Shown: positions 53,797-64,000 of the stretch, in pieces | How the letters are laid out: every line of letters begins with the position of its first letter | Numbering within the stretch: the first letter of the stretch is position 1 | DNA from: Sodalis sp. Psp | Lineage (GTDB): Bacteria; Pseudomonadota; Gammaproteobacteria; Enterobacterales; Enterobacteriaceae | DNA: 64,000 nucleotides | Reading direction: 5' to 3' | NCBI GenBank assembly: GCA_024648745.1 | Contig: JAHCVB010000004.1 | Coordinates: forward strand, 1-64,000 | Notes under the pieces: generated by a model | What the model saw: the letters and a program-made list of their open reading frames with translations, nothing else | Databases searched by the model: none | Told to the model about the DNA's origin: nothing | Position numbers and translations under genes: made by a program

Positions 53797-55200
53797 ATGT
53801 CAGAAAAAAAACAGGCTACCAAATTAAATTTCCCCCGCGACCACCAGATTGAAGGTCTAAAGATACCGCCTCATTCTCTAGAAGCGGAACAATCAGTTCT
53901 GGGTGGTTTGATGCTAGATAATGAGCGCTGGGACAGCGTTACTGACCGAGTGACCAGCAATGATTTTTTCAACCAACTGCACCGCCTAATCTTCAGAGAA
54001 ATGCAGAGTCTCCTGGAGATGGGCAAACCTATCGACCTGATCACTTTGTCAGAATCCCTTGAACAGAAGGGTAAGCTGGATATAGTTGGCGGATTCGCTT
54101 ATCTGGCAGAGTTATCGAAAAATATCCCCAGCGCCGCTAATATTGTTGCCTATGCCGATATCGTACGTGAAAGAGCCGTAGTACGTGAAATGATCGCCGT
54201 GGCCCATGAGATCGCTGATGCTGGTTATGATCCGCAAGGCCGCAGCAGCGAGGATTTGTTAGATCTTGCAGAATCACGGGTATTCCAGATCGCTGAAAAC
54301 CGGGCCAGAAAAGATGAAGGCCCAAAAAGCATTAGCCGCATCCTAGAAGATACGGTGGCTCGCATTGAGCAGTTGTATCAAAAGCCACACGATGGCGTCA
54401 TCGGTGTATCCAGTGGTTATCAGGATCTGGATAAAAAAACTGCCGGTCTACAAAAGTCGGACCTAATTATCGTTGCCGCACGTCCTTCAATGGGGAAAAC
54501 TACTTTCGCTATGAATCTGTGCGAAAATGCCGCCATGACTGAGGACAAACCGGTTCTTATCTTTAGTTTAGAAATGCCCGGTGAACAGATCATGATGCGT
54601 ATGTTAGCGTCTCTGTCGCGCGTTGCTCAAACTCGGATTCGTACCGGTCAGCTGGACGATGAGGACTGGGCACGCATTTCCAGCACTATGGGGATTTTGC
54701 TGGAAAAGCAGAATATGTATATAGATGACTCGTCGAGGTTGACACCGGCAGAAATGCGTTCGCGTGCGCGGCGCGTGTTCCGTGAGAACGACGGGCTGAG
54801 TCTGATTATGATTGATTACCTGCAACTAATGCGGGTACCGTCTCTATCCGATAATCGTACTCTAGAAATTGCTGAAATCTCCAGATCTCTTAAGGCGTTA
54901 GCTAAAGAGCTTCAGGTGCCGGTAATGGCTTTATCTCAGCTAAACCGTAGCTTGGAGCAACGTGCCGATAAGCGTCCCGTAAACTCCGACCTGCGCGAAT
55001 CCGGCTCTATTGAGCAGGATGCTGACTTGATTATGTTTATCTATCGCGACGAGGTTTATCATGAAAACAGCGACATGAAGGGCATCGCTGAAATTATTCT
55101 CGGGAAGCAGCGTAATGGGCCTATTGGCACTGTGCGGCTGACTTTCAACGGGCAGTGGTCTCGATTTGATAATTATGCTGGCTCACAATATGATGAGTAG
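53797..55200 (+). CDS. dnaB: Replicative DNA helicase DnaB
   Basis: Hexameric 5'-3' helicase of the replication fork. It is 467 aa (E. coli 471). The N-terminal primase-binding domain (P-P-H-S-L-E-A-E-Q-S-V-L-G-G) is followed by a linker helix and the RecA-like ATPase with A-R-P-S-M-G-K-T-T (about residues 230-238), I-D-Y-L-Q-L-M and the DnaB-family R-E-S-G-S-I-E-Q-D-A-D. No intein or insertion. In E. coli alr follows; here tyrB follows directly and alr is gone. Confidence 0.97.
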   Translation: MSEKKQATKLNFPRDHQIEGLKIPPHSLEAEQSVLGGLMLDNERWDSVTDRVTSNDFFNQLHRLIFREMQSLLEMGKPIDLITLSESLEQKGKLDIVGGFAYLAELSKNIPSAANIVAYADIVRERAVVREMIAVAHEIADAGYDPQGRSSEDLLDLAESRVFQIAENRARKDEGPKSISRILEDTVARIEQLYQKPHDGVIGVSSGYQDLDKKTAGLQKSDLIIVAARPSMGKTTFAMNLCENAAMTEDKPVLIFSLEMPGEQIMMRMLASLSRVAQTRIRTGQLDDEDWARISSTMGILLEKQNMYIDDSSRLTPAEMRSRARRVFRENDGLSLIMIDYLQLMRVPSLSDNRTLEIAEISRSLKALAKELQVPVMALSQLNRSLEQRADKRPVNSDLRESGSIEQDADLIMFIYRDEVYHENSDMKGIAEIILGKQRNGPIGTVRLTFNGQWSRFDNYAGSQYDE

Positions 55201-55326
55201 GCCGTGCAGAAACTTTTCCATTTTTGACATTTTTATTACTTTCATTTTATTTTATTTTTAACTTATTATTTGATTTTTAACTTATCGGGTACACTGTGGC
55301 ACCCATTTATCCAGGAGAGCTTCACC

Positions 55327-56523
55327 GTGTTCCAGAATGTAAATGCTTATGCAGGCGATCCTATCTTATCGTTAATGGAAGTCTATAGACAGGATCCGCG
55401 GCCAGATCGAGTTAATCTAAGTATTGGACTTTACTACAACGAGCAGGCGGTTATCCCACAATTGCGGTCGGTAGCCAAGGCAAAAACCATGCTGCTCACC
55501 CATTTAGCACAGAGCTCATCTTCTTACTTACCCATAGAGGGATTGCAATCCTACCGCAGCGCTACCCAGGCACTGTTATTTGGCGAAGATCATCCGATGC
55601 GTAACGCTCTGCGTATCGTCACTATTCAGACTGTAGGCGGGTCTGGGGCGTTGAAAGTTGGTGCTGATTTTCTCAAATGCTATTTTCCAAACTCACAAGT
55701 CTGGGTCAGCGACCCGACCTGGGAAAATCATATTGCTATCTTCTCCGGTGCCGGTTTTCAGGTTAACCGTTACCCTTATTTTGACCGCGAGAAAATGAGC
55801 GTGAACTTCAACGCGATGCTGACTTGCTTTGAGCAACTACCGCTGCAAAGTATCGTGCTATTACATCCGTGCTGCCATAACCCTACCGGCTCCGATTTGA
55901 CACGTTCAGAGTGGTCTCGAATTATCACTATGATAGCAGAACGGCAGCTCATTCCTTTTCTGGATATCGCTTATCAGGGATTCGGCACAGGATTAGATGA
56001 AGATGCTTATGTGGTGCGCGAAATGGCACGTCTTGGTCTGCCTTGCCTGGTTAGCCATTCTTTCTCCAAGATTTTCTCTCTTTATAGCGAGCGTGTCGGA
56101 GAACTTTCGGTAGTATGCGATAGCGTAGGCGAAACTGAGCATGTGCTAGGGCAACTGAAGGCAACTGTGCGCCGTAACTACTCTAGTCCACCGAGTTTTG
56201 GCGCTCAGATTGTGGCTCAGGTGTTAACTGAGCCGGAGCTGAACACCCTGTGGCGCAGTGAGGTAACAACGATGCGCTTGCGTATTCTGACAATGCGTCA
56301 GAGTCTGGTGGACGCATTGAAAGACGTGTTACCTGGGCATAATTTCGATTATTTGTTGCATCAGTGCGGCATGTTCAGCTATACCGGCCTTACCCCAGAG
56401 CAAGTAAGAAAGCTATGCAAATCTTTTGGTGTTTATTTAATCAACAACGGACGAATGTGCCTAGCTGGCTTGAATTCCACTAACGTCAGAAAGGTAGCAC
56501 AAGCCATCGCTGCAGTTCAATAG
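55327..56523 (+). CDS. tyrB: Aromatic-amino-acid aminotransferase
   Basis: PLP enzyme catalysing the last step of phenylalanine and tyrosine synthesis. A GTG at 55327 after AGGAG gives [14 protein letters not shown] and 398 aa (E. coli 397); the frame above it is not conserved. The PLP-binding Lys lies in S-F-S-K-I-F-S-L-Y, and H-P-C-C-H-N-P-T-G and F-L-D-I-A-Y-Q-G-F are intact. Together with pheA it covers the end of phenylalanine synthesis. Confidence 0.95.
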   Translation: MFQNVNAYAGDPILSLMEVYRQDPRPDRVNLSIGLYYNEQAVIPQLRSVAKAKTMLLTHLAQSSSSYLPIEGLQSYRSATQALLFGEDHPMRNALRIVTIQTVGGSGALKVGADFLKCYFPNSQVWVSDPTWENHIAIFSGAGFQVNRYPYFDREKMSVNFNAMLTCFEQLPLQSIVLLHPCCHNPTGSDLTRSEWSRIITMIAERQLIPFLDIAYQGFGTGLDEDAYVVREMARLGLPCLVSHSFSKIFSLYSERVGELSVVCDSVGETEHVLGQLKATVRRNYSSPPSFGAQIVAQVLTEPELNTLWRSEVTTMRLRILTMRQSLVDALKDVLPGHNFDYLLHQCGMFSYTGLTPEQVRKLCKSFGVYLINNGRMCLAGLNSTNVRKVAQAIAAVQ

Positions 56524-56927
56524 TTTAAGGAGCCGAGAAATTAGTGTTGGTTTCCATCTATACCTTAATCTTAACAGCAGCTTTTATTAAAGCTTATGGT
56601 TATTTCACAGTTAGGGTGTCGGTCTAGCGATACCAACAATACAGTGGCTTAGGATCGTAATTTTATTTTTGATTTCAAACGTATGTGTATTGTGTCATTA
56701 TGTTTTCTCTTGTAGAGCTTTCTTATTTCCAAGTTGTTTGCTTTTGTTCAAGCTGGTCTAGCTTATTTATGAAGAAGCACGCTAACGATGACATGCTAAC
56801 TATATAAGATCTTTTCCCTCATACATAAAACACATTTAGCAAGGAGCATAGATAGCATGAATGATTGTGGATAAAAATAGCTCTGATAAACAGCTAGGCC
56901 GCTAGTTTATCATTTATAGTATCAGCA
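56524..56927. other. Intergenic region between convergent tyrB and clpB
   Basis: A small hairpin, AGCTTT-TATT-AAAGCT (56579-56594), lies 55 bases after tyrB. Nothing else recognised. Confidence 0.45.
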
Positions 56928-59501
56928 TTACTGGCTGGCGACGATATGTTCGTCCCGAACATCCAGCTTAATCAATTTTCCTGGAATCAGCTGCCCAGAT
57001 AGGATCTGCTGTGACAGCGAGTTTTCTATTTCCTGGTGTATAGTGCGCTTTAGTGGCCGAGCACCATAAACAGGATCAAAGCCTAATTTTCCCAACAGCG
57101 CCAGAGCCTCATCGCTGATTGTAGTGGTATAACCCTGTTCCTCTAAACGCTGATACATGCGCTGTAGCTGAATCTGAGCAATTTCAGCGATATGCTCACG
57201 ACTCAGCGGGTGGAAGACTACGACTTCATCCACGCGGTTAATAAACTCCGGTCGGAAATGATGGCTTACTACATTAAGCACCATATCCTTCATCTGCTGA
57301 TAATTCATCTGGCCAAAGCGTTCTTGAATCACGTCTGATCCCAGGTTGGAAGTCATAATGATTACTGTGTTACGAAAATCTACTGTGCGTCCGTGCCCAT
57401 CGGTCAGACGGCCGTCATCTAGTACCTGTAGCAGAATATTAAAAATATCCGGATGTGCTTTTTCAATCTCATCTAGCAAAATCACTGAATAAGGACGACG
57501 GCGTACTACTTCGGTTAGATATCCTCCTTCTTCATAACCGATATAACCAGGAGGGGCGCCCACTAGCCGAGATACCGAATGTTTTTCCATAAATTCAGAC
57601 ATATCGATACGAACCATGGCATCATCACTATCGAATAGGAATGTAGCTAGCGCTTTACACAGTTCCGTTTTACCCACCCCGGTGGGACCAAGAAACATAA
57701 AAGAACCGATCGGCCGATTGGGATCAGCTAAGCCTGCTCGGCTGCGGCGAATGGCGTTAGACACCACTGCTATCGCCTCATTCTGCCCGATAATCCGCTG
57801 ATGCAGCTCTTGCTCCATACACAACAGTTTTTCCCGTTCGCTTTCTAACATGCGTGAAACCGGGATTCCTGTCCAGCGGGCAAGCACTTCAGTGATTTCA
57901 GTATCGGTCACGCGGTTACGCAGTAGGCGCATGCCCTTACCTTCAGACTGTGAGGCCGTCGCCAGCTGTTTTTCCAACTCGGGAATTTTACCATATTGCA
58001 GCTCGGACATCCGAGCCAGGTCACCGACGCGACGCGCCTGCTCTATTGAGATTTTTGCCTGCTCCAATTCAGCCTTCAAATGTTGAGTGCCAGAAAGTGA
58101 GATTTTCTCCGCCTTCCATTCTTCTTCCAGTTCAGAATAGTCGCGTTCCCTTTGCTCTAGTTCGCTATTGAGCATATCAAGACGTTTCATACTAGCATCA
58201 TCCGACTCTTTCTTTAACGCCTGTTGTTCCAGTTTTAGTTGAATGATACGGCGTTCTAAACGATCAAGTTCTTCCGGTTTGGAGTCTATCTGTATACGAA
58301 TACTTGATGCAGCCTCATCAATAAGGTCAATTGCCTTGTCAGGCAATTGCCGATCGGCAATGTAACGATGAGACAAAGTCGCAGCAGCAACAATGGCCGG
58401 GTCGGTGATCTGTACATGGTGATGCAGTTCATAACGTTCTTTCAGTCCGCGTAGAATAGCTATAGTATCCTCCACGCTTGGCTCGGCGACGAAAACCTTC
58501 TGGAAACGCCGTTCCAGTGCAGCATCTTTTTCTATGTATTTTCGATATTCATCCAGGGTAGTTGCACCCACACAGTGCAACTCCCCGCGTGCTAGGGCAG
58601 GTTTAAGCATGTTGCCTGCGTCCATTGCACCATCAGTCTTGCCGGCTCCGACCATGGTGTGCAATTCGTCGATGAACAGAATAACACTGCCCTCCTGTTT
58701 AGATAGATCGTTTAGTACGCTCTTCAAGCGATCTTCGAACTCACCGCGGTATTTCGTCCCTGCCACCAGCGATCCCATATCCAGCGATAGTACCCGGTTA
58801 TTTTTTAAACCTTCAGGCACCTCTCTGTTAACAATGCGTTGCGCTAGTCCTTCAATAATGGCGGTTTTACCTACTCCAGGTTCACCAATTAGCACTGGAT
58901 TATTTTTGGTACGCCGCTGGAGTACCTGAATGGTGCGGCGGATTTCTTCGTCACGACCAATAACAGGATCAAGCTTGCCCCGCTCAGCGCGTTCTGTTAG
59001 GTCAATGGTGAATTTTTTTAGTGCTTGACGTTGATCCTCTGCACATTGATCGTTCACCTGTTCGCCACCACGCATTTGCTCAATCGCCTGAGTAATGGTA
59101 GCCATAGTGGCACCGGCTGACTTCAACAGGTCAGCCAGAGTGCCGCGCGATTCTAATGCTGCTAAGACAAAGAGCTCAGAAGAAATAAAACTATCGAGGC
59201 GCTTTTGTGCCAGTTTATCGCATAAATTCAGGACGCGCATTAGATCTTGTGAGGGATGAACGTCGCCGTCAGTGCCGTCTACCTGTGGTAGCCGCTCGCA
59301 CGCTTGATCCACAGCGTTGATAAACTTCTGGAGATTAACACCGGTGGATTGCAGCAGTGGGCGCACGGTACCGTTCTCCTGTTTCAATAGAGCCGCCATA
59401 ACGTGTAACGGTTCAATAAATTGATTGTCGTGACCAAGAGCCATAGATTGAGCATCAGCTAGAGCAACTTGAAATTTATTGGTAAGACGATCCAGACGCA
59501 T
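56928..59501 (-). CDS. clpB: Protein disaggregase ClpB
   Basis: Hexameric AAA+ chaperone that rescues aggregated proteins with DnaK. It is 857 aa, the E. coli length. The N-domain repeats are followed by NBD1 with [10 protein letters not shown], the long coiled-coil middle domain (about residues 410-530), and NBD2 with [18 protein letters not shown] and the C-terminal domain are complete. A heat-shock promoter lies upstream. Confidence 0.97.
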   Translation of the reverse strand: MRLDRLTNKFQVALADAQSMALGHDNQFIEPLHVMAALLKQENGTVRPLLQSTGVNLQKFINAVDQACERLPQVDGTDGDVHPSQDLMRVLNLCDKLAQKRLDSFISSELFVLAALESRGTLADLLKSAGATMATITQAIEQMRGGEQVNDQCAEDQRQALKKFTIDLTERAERGKLDPVIGRDEEIRRTIQVLQRRTKNNPVLIGEPGVGKTAIIEGLAQRIVNREVPEGLKNNRVLSLDMGSLVAGTKYRGEFEDRLKSVLNDLSKQEGSVILFIDELHTMVGAGKTDGAMDAGNMLKPALARGELHCVGATTLDEYRKYIEKDAALERRFQKVFVAEPSVEDTIAILRGLKERYELHHHVQITDPAIVAAATLSHRYIADRQLPDKAIDLIDEAASSIRIQIDSKPEELDRLERRIIQLKLEQQALKKESDDASMKRLDMLNSELEQRERDYSELEEEWKAEKISLSGTQHLKAELEQAKISIEQARRVGDLARMSELQYGKIPELEKQLATASQSEGKGMRLLRNRVTDTEITEVLARWTGIPVSRMLESEREKLLCMEQELHQRIIGQNEAIAVVSNAIRRSRAGLADPNRPIGSFMFLGPTGVGKTELCKALATFLFDSDDAMVRIDMSEFMEKHSVSRLVGAPPGYIGYEEGGYLTEVVRRRPYSVILLDEIEKAHPDIFNILLQVLDDGRLTDGHGRTVDFRNTVIIMTSNLGSDVIQERFGQMNYQQMKDMVLNVVSHHFRPEFINRVDEVVVFHPLSREHIAEIAQIQLQRMYQRLEEQGYTTTISDEALALLGKLGFDPVYGARPLKRTIHQEIENSLSQQILSGQLIPGKLIKLDVRDEHIVASQ

Positions 59502-59542
59502 AATTCTTTCCTATATTGGTTAAAATTACTACTCTGAAGAGT

Positions 59543-59570
59543 AAATAAGGTTGTTTATTTAAAATTCAAG
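59543..59570 (-). promoter_or_regulatory. Sigma-32 heat-shock promoter of clpB
   Basis: On the minus strand, CTTGAAT (59570 to 59564), a 13-base spacer and CCTTATTT (59550 to 59543). The -35 and spacing equal those of the grpE promoter; the -10 keeps CC, AT and the last T of CCCCATnT. It lies about 42 bases upstream of the clpB ATG. Confidence 0.75.
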
Positions 59571-59890
59571 GATATTTCGCCAATAACCTGGAAGATAACT
59601 TACTTTCCATTCTGAAAAGTACCGCTTTCTTTCATAGTACAATCGGCTAATCGACGGATATGGCAAATTCTTAGCCACCAGCAGCGCCTACACAGCTAGC
59701 GAGTAAGACAGTAGGATTATGTACCTTCCCAGACGACACCAATTTCTGCCATGGTCGCCATGGGTAGGATGACAGCTAAGATTCGGCGCCTACGGTGAGC
59801 AGTTCACGCTTTCTACCTACTTGGGTAATGTGCAGCGCGTACTAGTCAAGCAGAATAAACCGGATCGCAGTCAATTCATGTAATTTTAAA
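59571..59890. other. Region where pgeF (yfiH) lies in E. coli
   Basis: Between rluD and clpB, E. coli has pgeF. I could not read any PgeF block on either strand; the gene is deleted or eroded beyond recognition. Confidence 0.45.
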
Positions 59891-60837
59891 CTACTCGGTA
59901 TCTGCTTGCAATGCTGCTATTAACTCCATCATATCCTGCGGCAGAGGCGCACGCCATTCCATCTCTGTTTCAGTGATGGGATGATATAATCGCAGCAAAG
60001 TGGCATGCAACGCCTGACGACTAAAGCGACACCATACCTTAGCCTTGGAAGCCCCTTTTGACAGCCGCTGGTGCTTGCTGTAGAGTGGATCGCCTACCAG
60101 AGGATGGTTAATATGCGCCATATGCACGCGGATTTGATGGGTACGACCGGTCTCCAATCTCAGTCGCAAGCGCGTATGGGAACGGAAATGCTCCATGATA
60201 CGATAGTGGGTCACGGCCGGCTTACCCATCGGATGTACTGTCATGTGCATCCGCTTGGTGGAATGACGAGAGATCGGCTGCTCCACAGTACCACTAGCGA
60301 TCATCGTGCCGATAGCGACCGCTTCGTATTCACGGGTGATTTTTCGTGCTTGCAGCGACTCCACCAAGCGGATGTGTGCTGGCACGGTTTTCGCCACTAC
60401 CATCAAGCCAGTAGTGTCCTTATCCAGACGATGAATAATCCCCGCCCGGGGTACGTCGGCAATGGGAGGAAAATAATATAACAGCGCATTTAGTACAGTG
60501 CCATCGGCCTTGCCGGCTCCTGGGTGCACCACTAAACCTCGCGGTTTATTAATCACGACAATATCATCATCTTCATAGACGATATTCAACTGAATATTTT
60601 GCGCTTTCCAATATTGTTTTTCTATAACACTTATTTGTATCTCAATATTTTCTCCGCCCAGTATTTTTTTTTAGGCACCGTTATGACTTTTCCATTCATC
60701 TTCACCTGACCGTCAAGAATCCAAGACTTTATCTGCGTTCGTGAATAATCAGGGAATAATTTAGCTAAAGCTTGATCTAAACGTTGCCCGAGTTGTGATG
60801 CATTCACTGTTCTGATGAGATATTGATGATATACCAT
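59891..60837 (-). pseudogene. rluD: 23S rRNA pseudouridine synthase RluD, split by a frameshift in a poly(A) tract
   Basis: RluD makes pseudouridines 1911, 1915 and 1917 in helix 69 of 23S rRNA. The first frame (60837-60631) holds the S4 RNA-binding domain, L-G-Q-R-L-D-Q-A-L-A-K-L-F-P-D-Y-S-R-T-Q. It goes wrong at A9 (60672 to 60664). Adding one A there restores V-P-K-K-K-I-L-G-G-E-N-I-E-I and joins smoothly to the second frame: V-Y-E-D-D-D-I-V-V-I-N-K-P-R-G-L-V-V-H-P-G-A, catalytic H-R-L-D-K-D-T-T-G, and R-T-H-Q-I-R-V-H. Every other part is intact with no further lesion, which is unlike the other dead genes here. Polymerase slippage at A9 could still give some full-length protein. Confidence 0.85.
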
Positions 60838-60969
60838 AGTAAAGTTTCTTCGTTAACATTAGGTTTTCACGGCGATGCCGTTTAAAATAGTATATTTTGT
60901 AGTTAGTACAATCCAGCAGCCAAATGGACAATTTCCTAAGAAGGGTGTTCTGAGGATAAGCGAGGCATC

Positions 60970-61710
60970 ATGATGTGTATAAAATATCTGGTATCAGCTG
61001 CCACACTAAGCCTGGTGCTAGCTGGTTGTTCTAGTAGTAAAGATATCATTCCTGATAACCCCCCATCTAAGCTTTATGGTTCCGCACAAAAAAAACTGCA
61101 GACAGGAAATTATAAGAGCGCTATCAAAGATCTTGAAACACTGGATAACCTCTACCCGTTTGATTCCTACGCGCAGCAAGTTCAGCTCGGTTTGATGTAT
61201 GCTTATTATAAATCTGCCAACCTGAAGATGGCACAGGTCTCCATTGATCGTTTCCTGCGACTTAATCCTACTCACCCAAACATCGACTATGTGCTGTACA
61301 TCCGTGGTTTAACTAACATGGCATTGAATGACGGCGCATTACAGCAGAGATTTTTGGGGATGGATCGTTCTGATCGCAATCCCAAATATTTCCATGCGGC
61401 GTTTCGTGATTTCACAAAATTAATTCGGGATTACCCAAATAGTCGGTACGCCATAGATGCTACCAAACGTCTAGTTTATCTTAAAAACTGCTTGGCAAAG
61501 TATATGTTGTCTGTGGTTGAGTATTACAGCAAACGCGGCGCTTATGTTGCGGTGATCAATCGCGTAGAGCAGATGCTGCACGACTTCCCTGATACTCAAG
61601 CGACGCGTCAGGCACTACCGTACATGGAAAGAGCCTACCGAAAATTGCAGTTGAACGACCAGGCGGATAAAGTAGTGAAAATTATTGCAATAAACCCAGC
61701 CTGGGACTAG
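60970..61710 (+). CDS. bamD: Outer-membrane assembly lipoprotein BamD
   Basis: Essential lipoprotein of the BAM complex. It is 246 aa (E. coli 245). The signal peptide ends L-A-G-C-S-S-S with the lipobox Cys at about residue 20. Five tetratricopeptide-like repeats follow, with [28 protein letters not shown] and [13 protein letters not shown]. Two ATG codons stand in tandem (60970 and 60973) after GAGG. Divergent from rluD, as in E. coli. Confidence 0.96.
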   Translation: MMCIKYLVSAATLSLVLAGCSSSKDIIPDNPPSKLYGSAQKKLQTGNYKSAIKDLETLDNLYPFDSYAQQVQLGLMYAYYKSANLKMAQVSIDRFLRLNPTHPNIDYVLYIRGLTNMALNDGALQQRFLGMDRSDRNPKYFHAAFRDFTKLIRDYPNSRYAIDATKRLVYLKNCLAKYMLSVVEYYSKRGAYVAVINRVEQMLHDFPDTQATRQALPYMERAYRKLQLNDQADKVVKIIAINPAWD

Positions 61711-62130
61711 CGTTACTTGCTCCATTGCGCAGTACCTGACAGGGTAAATAGACTATACAAATAGCACTTTTCAGGTATACTCAAACTATATAGACGAAAT
61801 ATTAATTAGGTAGTTTGATGATTATCAACAGTATTGATTAGTAAACTGAGATCGCACTAACTATTCATCAACTGTGGAAAAATGCCTGGAAAACTGTTGA
61901 AGTGGCAAAAGTCCAATTGATTTAATCTTCATAATGATACTCTCCAAACAACTGCAGGGGATTTATAGTCATATTAATCTTATCTTTAACATCAAATTAA
62001 TAAGGCCTAGTATAAGTAAAACACGCCATACTAAAGAACATGTAAAAACCACGAATTTCATATATAGTTACATCCGTAGTATACATTTTATATTAACAAA
62101 ATAAAAATCAAAGGTGTAATTCTTTTGAAT
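61711..62130. other. Gene-free region where raiA lies in E. coli
   Basis: raiA (between bamD and pheL in E. coli) is not recognisable. AT-rich, no frame. Confidence 0.45.
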
Positions 62131-62259
62131 TATAATAGTACGCTATAGTAATAGCACTTTTTACTCTCTTTTTTAATTTACCCCCTTAAACAGGGGTCTC
62201 TATCATGTGGGCAAGACAGTGAAAATTAATAGAACAGCCTCCTGGACTCAGGGGTTTTT
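62131..62259 (+). promoter_or_regulatory. Eroded phe leader and attenuator of pheA
   Basis: A TATAAT (62131-62136) may be the -10 element. After it one frame reads A-L-F-T-L-F-F-N-L-P-P and TAA (62154-62189), resembling the end of the E. coli leader peptide F-F-F-A-F-F-F-T-F-P. No ATG is left in frame; codons upstream are GTA and ATA. A terminator-like hairpin, CTCCTG-GACT-CAGGGG with T5 (62239-62259), stands 24 bases before pheA. A small ACCCC/GGGGT pair (62180-62197) could compete with it. Confidence 0.55.
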
Positions 62260-62283
62260 CTGGCGTTAAAGGTAACCAATGCC

Positions 62284-63447
62284 ATGAGTGACAATTTTTT
62301 ATTAGAGCTACGTGATCAAATTAGCTCGCTAGATCTTAAGCTATTGTCATTACTGGCAGAAAGGCGAGCGCTGTCGCTAGATATCGCGCGCAGTAAAATT
62401 GTATCTCAGCGACCAATTCGCGATATGACGCGAGAGCGCAATCTGCTAGAATTCTTGGCGGCGGAAGGTCAGAAGCGAGGTCTTGATAGCTTCTATATTA
62501 CCCGGCTGTTTCAAACGATCATAGAGGATTCGGTGTTAACGCAACAAGCCCTGATTCAGCTAGATCTCAATCAACAGCAACAAGTAGATCGCTCCGTATG
62601 TATCGCCTTTCTTGGTCCTAAAGGCTCCTATTCCCATCTGGCGGCGCGGCAATATGGTGCGCGTTATTTCGAGCAAGTAGTGGAATACAGTTGTCATAAA
62701 TTCTCCGATATTGTGCGGTCAGTGGAAACTGGACAGGCGGAATACGGTATTCTGCCGATTGAAAACAATAGCTCTGGCTCGATCAATGAAGTGTACGACT
62801 TACTGCAGCATATGCATCTGTCGTTGGTGGGCGAAATCGCGATTCCCATCGATCATTGCGTGCTGGTCAGCGGCGATTCTGATCTCGATAAAATAGAGGT
62901 CATCTACGGCCACCCGCAACCTTTTCAGCAATGTAGTCAATTTTTGGCACGTTACCCAAACTGGAAAATTGAATATTGCGAAAGCACTGCCGCGGCTATG
63001 GAAAAAGTGTCGCAGATTAATCATCCTACTGCCGCCGCGCTGGGCAGTGGTCAAGGTGGCGCACTATATAATTTGCAGGCGCTGGAGCATAACCTTGCTA
63101 ATCAACAGGAAAATATCACACGTTTCATTGTGCTAGCTCGAAAAGCTATCAACGTTACTACGCAGGTGCCAGCCAAAACTACGCTGATTATGGCTGCTGG
63201 ACAGCAGTCCGGAGCCCTAATGGAAGCGCTTTTAGTTCTGCGAACCCATGGTATTATCATGACGCGGCTGGAATCGCGGCCGATTCATGGCAACCCTTAC
63301 GAGGAAATGTTTTACTTTGATGTGCAAGCTAACCTTCGTAGTGTAAAAATGCAAAAAGCGTTACGAGAATTGAAAATGATTACGAGTTCGCTGAAAGTCT
63401 TGGGCTGTTATCCGAGTGAGAATGTAGTTCAGGCAAAGTCAGAGTAA
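62284..63447 (+). CDS. pheA: Bifunctional chorismate mutase / prephenate dehydratase (P-protein)
   Basis: Converts chorismate to prephenate and then phenylpyruvate. It is 387 aa (E. coli 386). The chorismate mutase domain covers residues 1-95 ([18 protein letters not shown]). The dehydratase covers about 105-285 ([25 protein letters not shown] and T-R-F). The ACT domain has the phenylalanine-binding motifs G-A-L-M-E-A-L and E-S-R-P, so feedback inhibition is probably kept. With tyrB it completes phenylalanine synthesis from chorismate. Confidence 0.96.
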   Translation: MSDNFLLELRDQISSLDLKLLSLLAERRALSLDIARSKIVSQRPIRDMTRERNLLEFLAAEGQKRGLDSFYITRLFQTIIEDSVLTQQALIQLDLNQQQQVDRSVCIAFLGPKGSYSHLAARQYGARYFEQVVEYSCHKFSDIVRSVETGQAEYGILPIENNSSGSINEVYDLLQHMHLSLVGEIAIPIDHCVLVSGDSDLDKIEVIYGHPQPFQQCSQFLARYPNWKIEYCESTAAAMEKVSQINHPTAAALGSGQGGALYNLQALEHNLANQQENITRFIVLARKAINVTTQVPAKTTLIMAAGQQSGALMEALLVLRTHGIIMTRLESRPIHGNPYEEMFYFDVQANLRSVKMQKALRELKMITSSLKVLGCYPSENVVQAKSE

Positions 63448-64000
63448 CCTATCAAAAGGGCGGACATTACCCTTAAACTACTCTTGGTTTGGCTTTGTCT
63501 TCTTGATATTCCCGTCTGGTATCGTTGTCGTTGACTCTTGGCTGTAAACTAACCTTAATCGTGATTCGAAGCCTTCGATTACGGCAATCGAAGGTCTGAT
63601 GCTATAGCTCTCGTTTGCCTGTTGCAACAGCACGCAGTATCTGCAAGGGAAATGCCTGCATACCTGCATATCGCCTAGTCTGCCTTAAGACACTGATAGA
63701 TAGGGGTTAATCAGTACAAGATTGCTTACAGATGCACCATCCACTATGATGATATCAGTACTATGCGAGACCTGCGTAAGCAATTGCTTCAGATTGACAT
63801 TCTCTTTCGATTAGCGCACGACCAATAATGCTATAGCCTTGGATAAAGGAAATATTTTGATCGTGCCACAGGTACCACTAGAACAGACACGCGTCCTGAA
63901 CCTGGAGTTATTTCAGAAGACTGATACTGCTTTAGACTGAGGCCCATTAAAATACGTCATCTCATCACTTGTTTTTCTGGACTGCCGTTGTCAAGGCATC
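63448..64000. other. Window end downstream of pheA, nothing recognised
   Basis: tyrA and aroF would be expected on the minus strand from the E. coli order. The 63-codon minus-strand frame (63478-63669) did not match TyrA or any protein I know. Probably eroded. Confidence 0.4.

Noticed and set aside
63478..63669. tyrA remnant downstream of pheA
   Set aside because: Expected by synteny, but the minus-strand reading does not match the TyrA C-terminus in any frame.

Overview
The window reads as chromosome of a host-restricted gammaproteobacterial (Enterobacterales) symbiont partway through genome reduction. Almost every gene has a close E. coli counterpart, and local gene order largely follows the E. 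coli map, but the genes sit between long non-coding stretches. Summing the intervals below, roughly 60 percent of the bases lie in apparently intact genes. There are about 40 plausible protein genes, one tRNA, the tmRNA, and at least nine recognisable dead genes (ppiB, qmcA, ypjD, hemL, ybeD, dacA, lexA, and weaker hrpB and ubiC), plus rluD broken at a poly(A) tract. I saw no insertion sequence, prophage, CRISPR array or recent acquisition. A Sodalis-type insect symbiont is my inference; the sequence alone does not name the species.

Layout. 0-6 kb: argU, folD, cysS, dead ppiB, lpxH, dead qmcA. 6-14 kb, minus strand: hemH, adk, htpG, ybaB, dnaX, apt (recR lost). 14-19 kb: dead ypjD, then ffh and the rpsP-rimM-trmD-rplS operon, now followed by hpt. 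19-29 kb: folK, pcnB, dksA, a probable hrpB remnant, mrcB, dead hemL, erpA. 30-36 kb: ydiY, cspE, lipA, lipB, dead ybeD and dacA. 36-41 kb: ssrA, smpB, ratA, bamE, nadK, grpE, ung (ratB and recN lost). 42-53 kb: ada methyltransferase domain, metA, pgi, ubiC debris with ubiA, plsB, dead lexA. 53-64 kb: dnaB, tyrB, clpB, frameshifted rluD, bamD, pheA.

What the gene set does. Replication (dnaX, dnaB), translation (ribosomal proteins, trmD, rimM, cysS, tmRNA-SmpB), protein folding (htpG, grpE, clpB), SRP targeting (ffh), envelope assembly (lpxH, plsB, bamD, bamE, mrcB), lipoate and Fe-S supply (lipA, lipB, erpA), folate (folD, folK) and purine salvage (apt, hpt) are kept. metA, tyrB and pheA suggest methionine and aromatic amino-acid synthesis that could serve a host. 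Pathways are patchy: hemH survives without hemL, ubiA without ubiC, and ung and an Ada domain without lexA.

The most interesting signals are small-scale products of decay: a 34-nt exact copy shared between apt and the hpt leader, the A9 frameshift in rluD, pseudogene tails joined in frame to lpxH and ubiA, a tmRNA with a valine resume codon, an eroded pheA attenuator beside an intact PheA, and a conserved dnaX frameshift signal. I found no undescribed multigene system.
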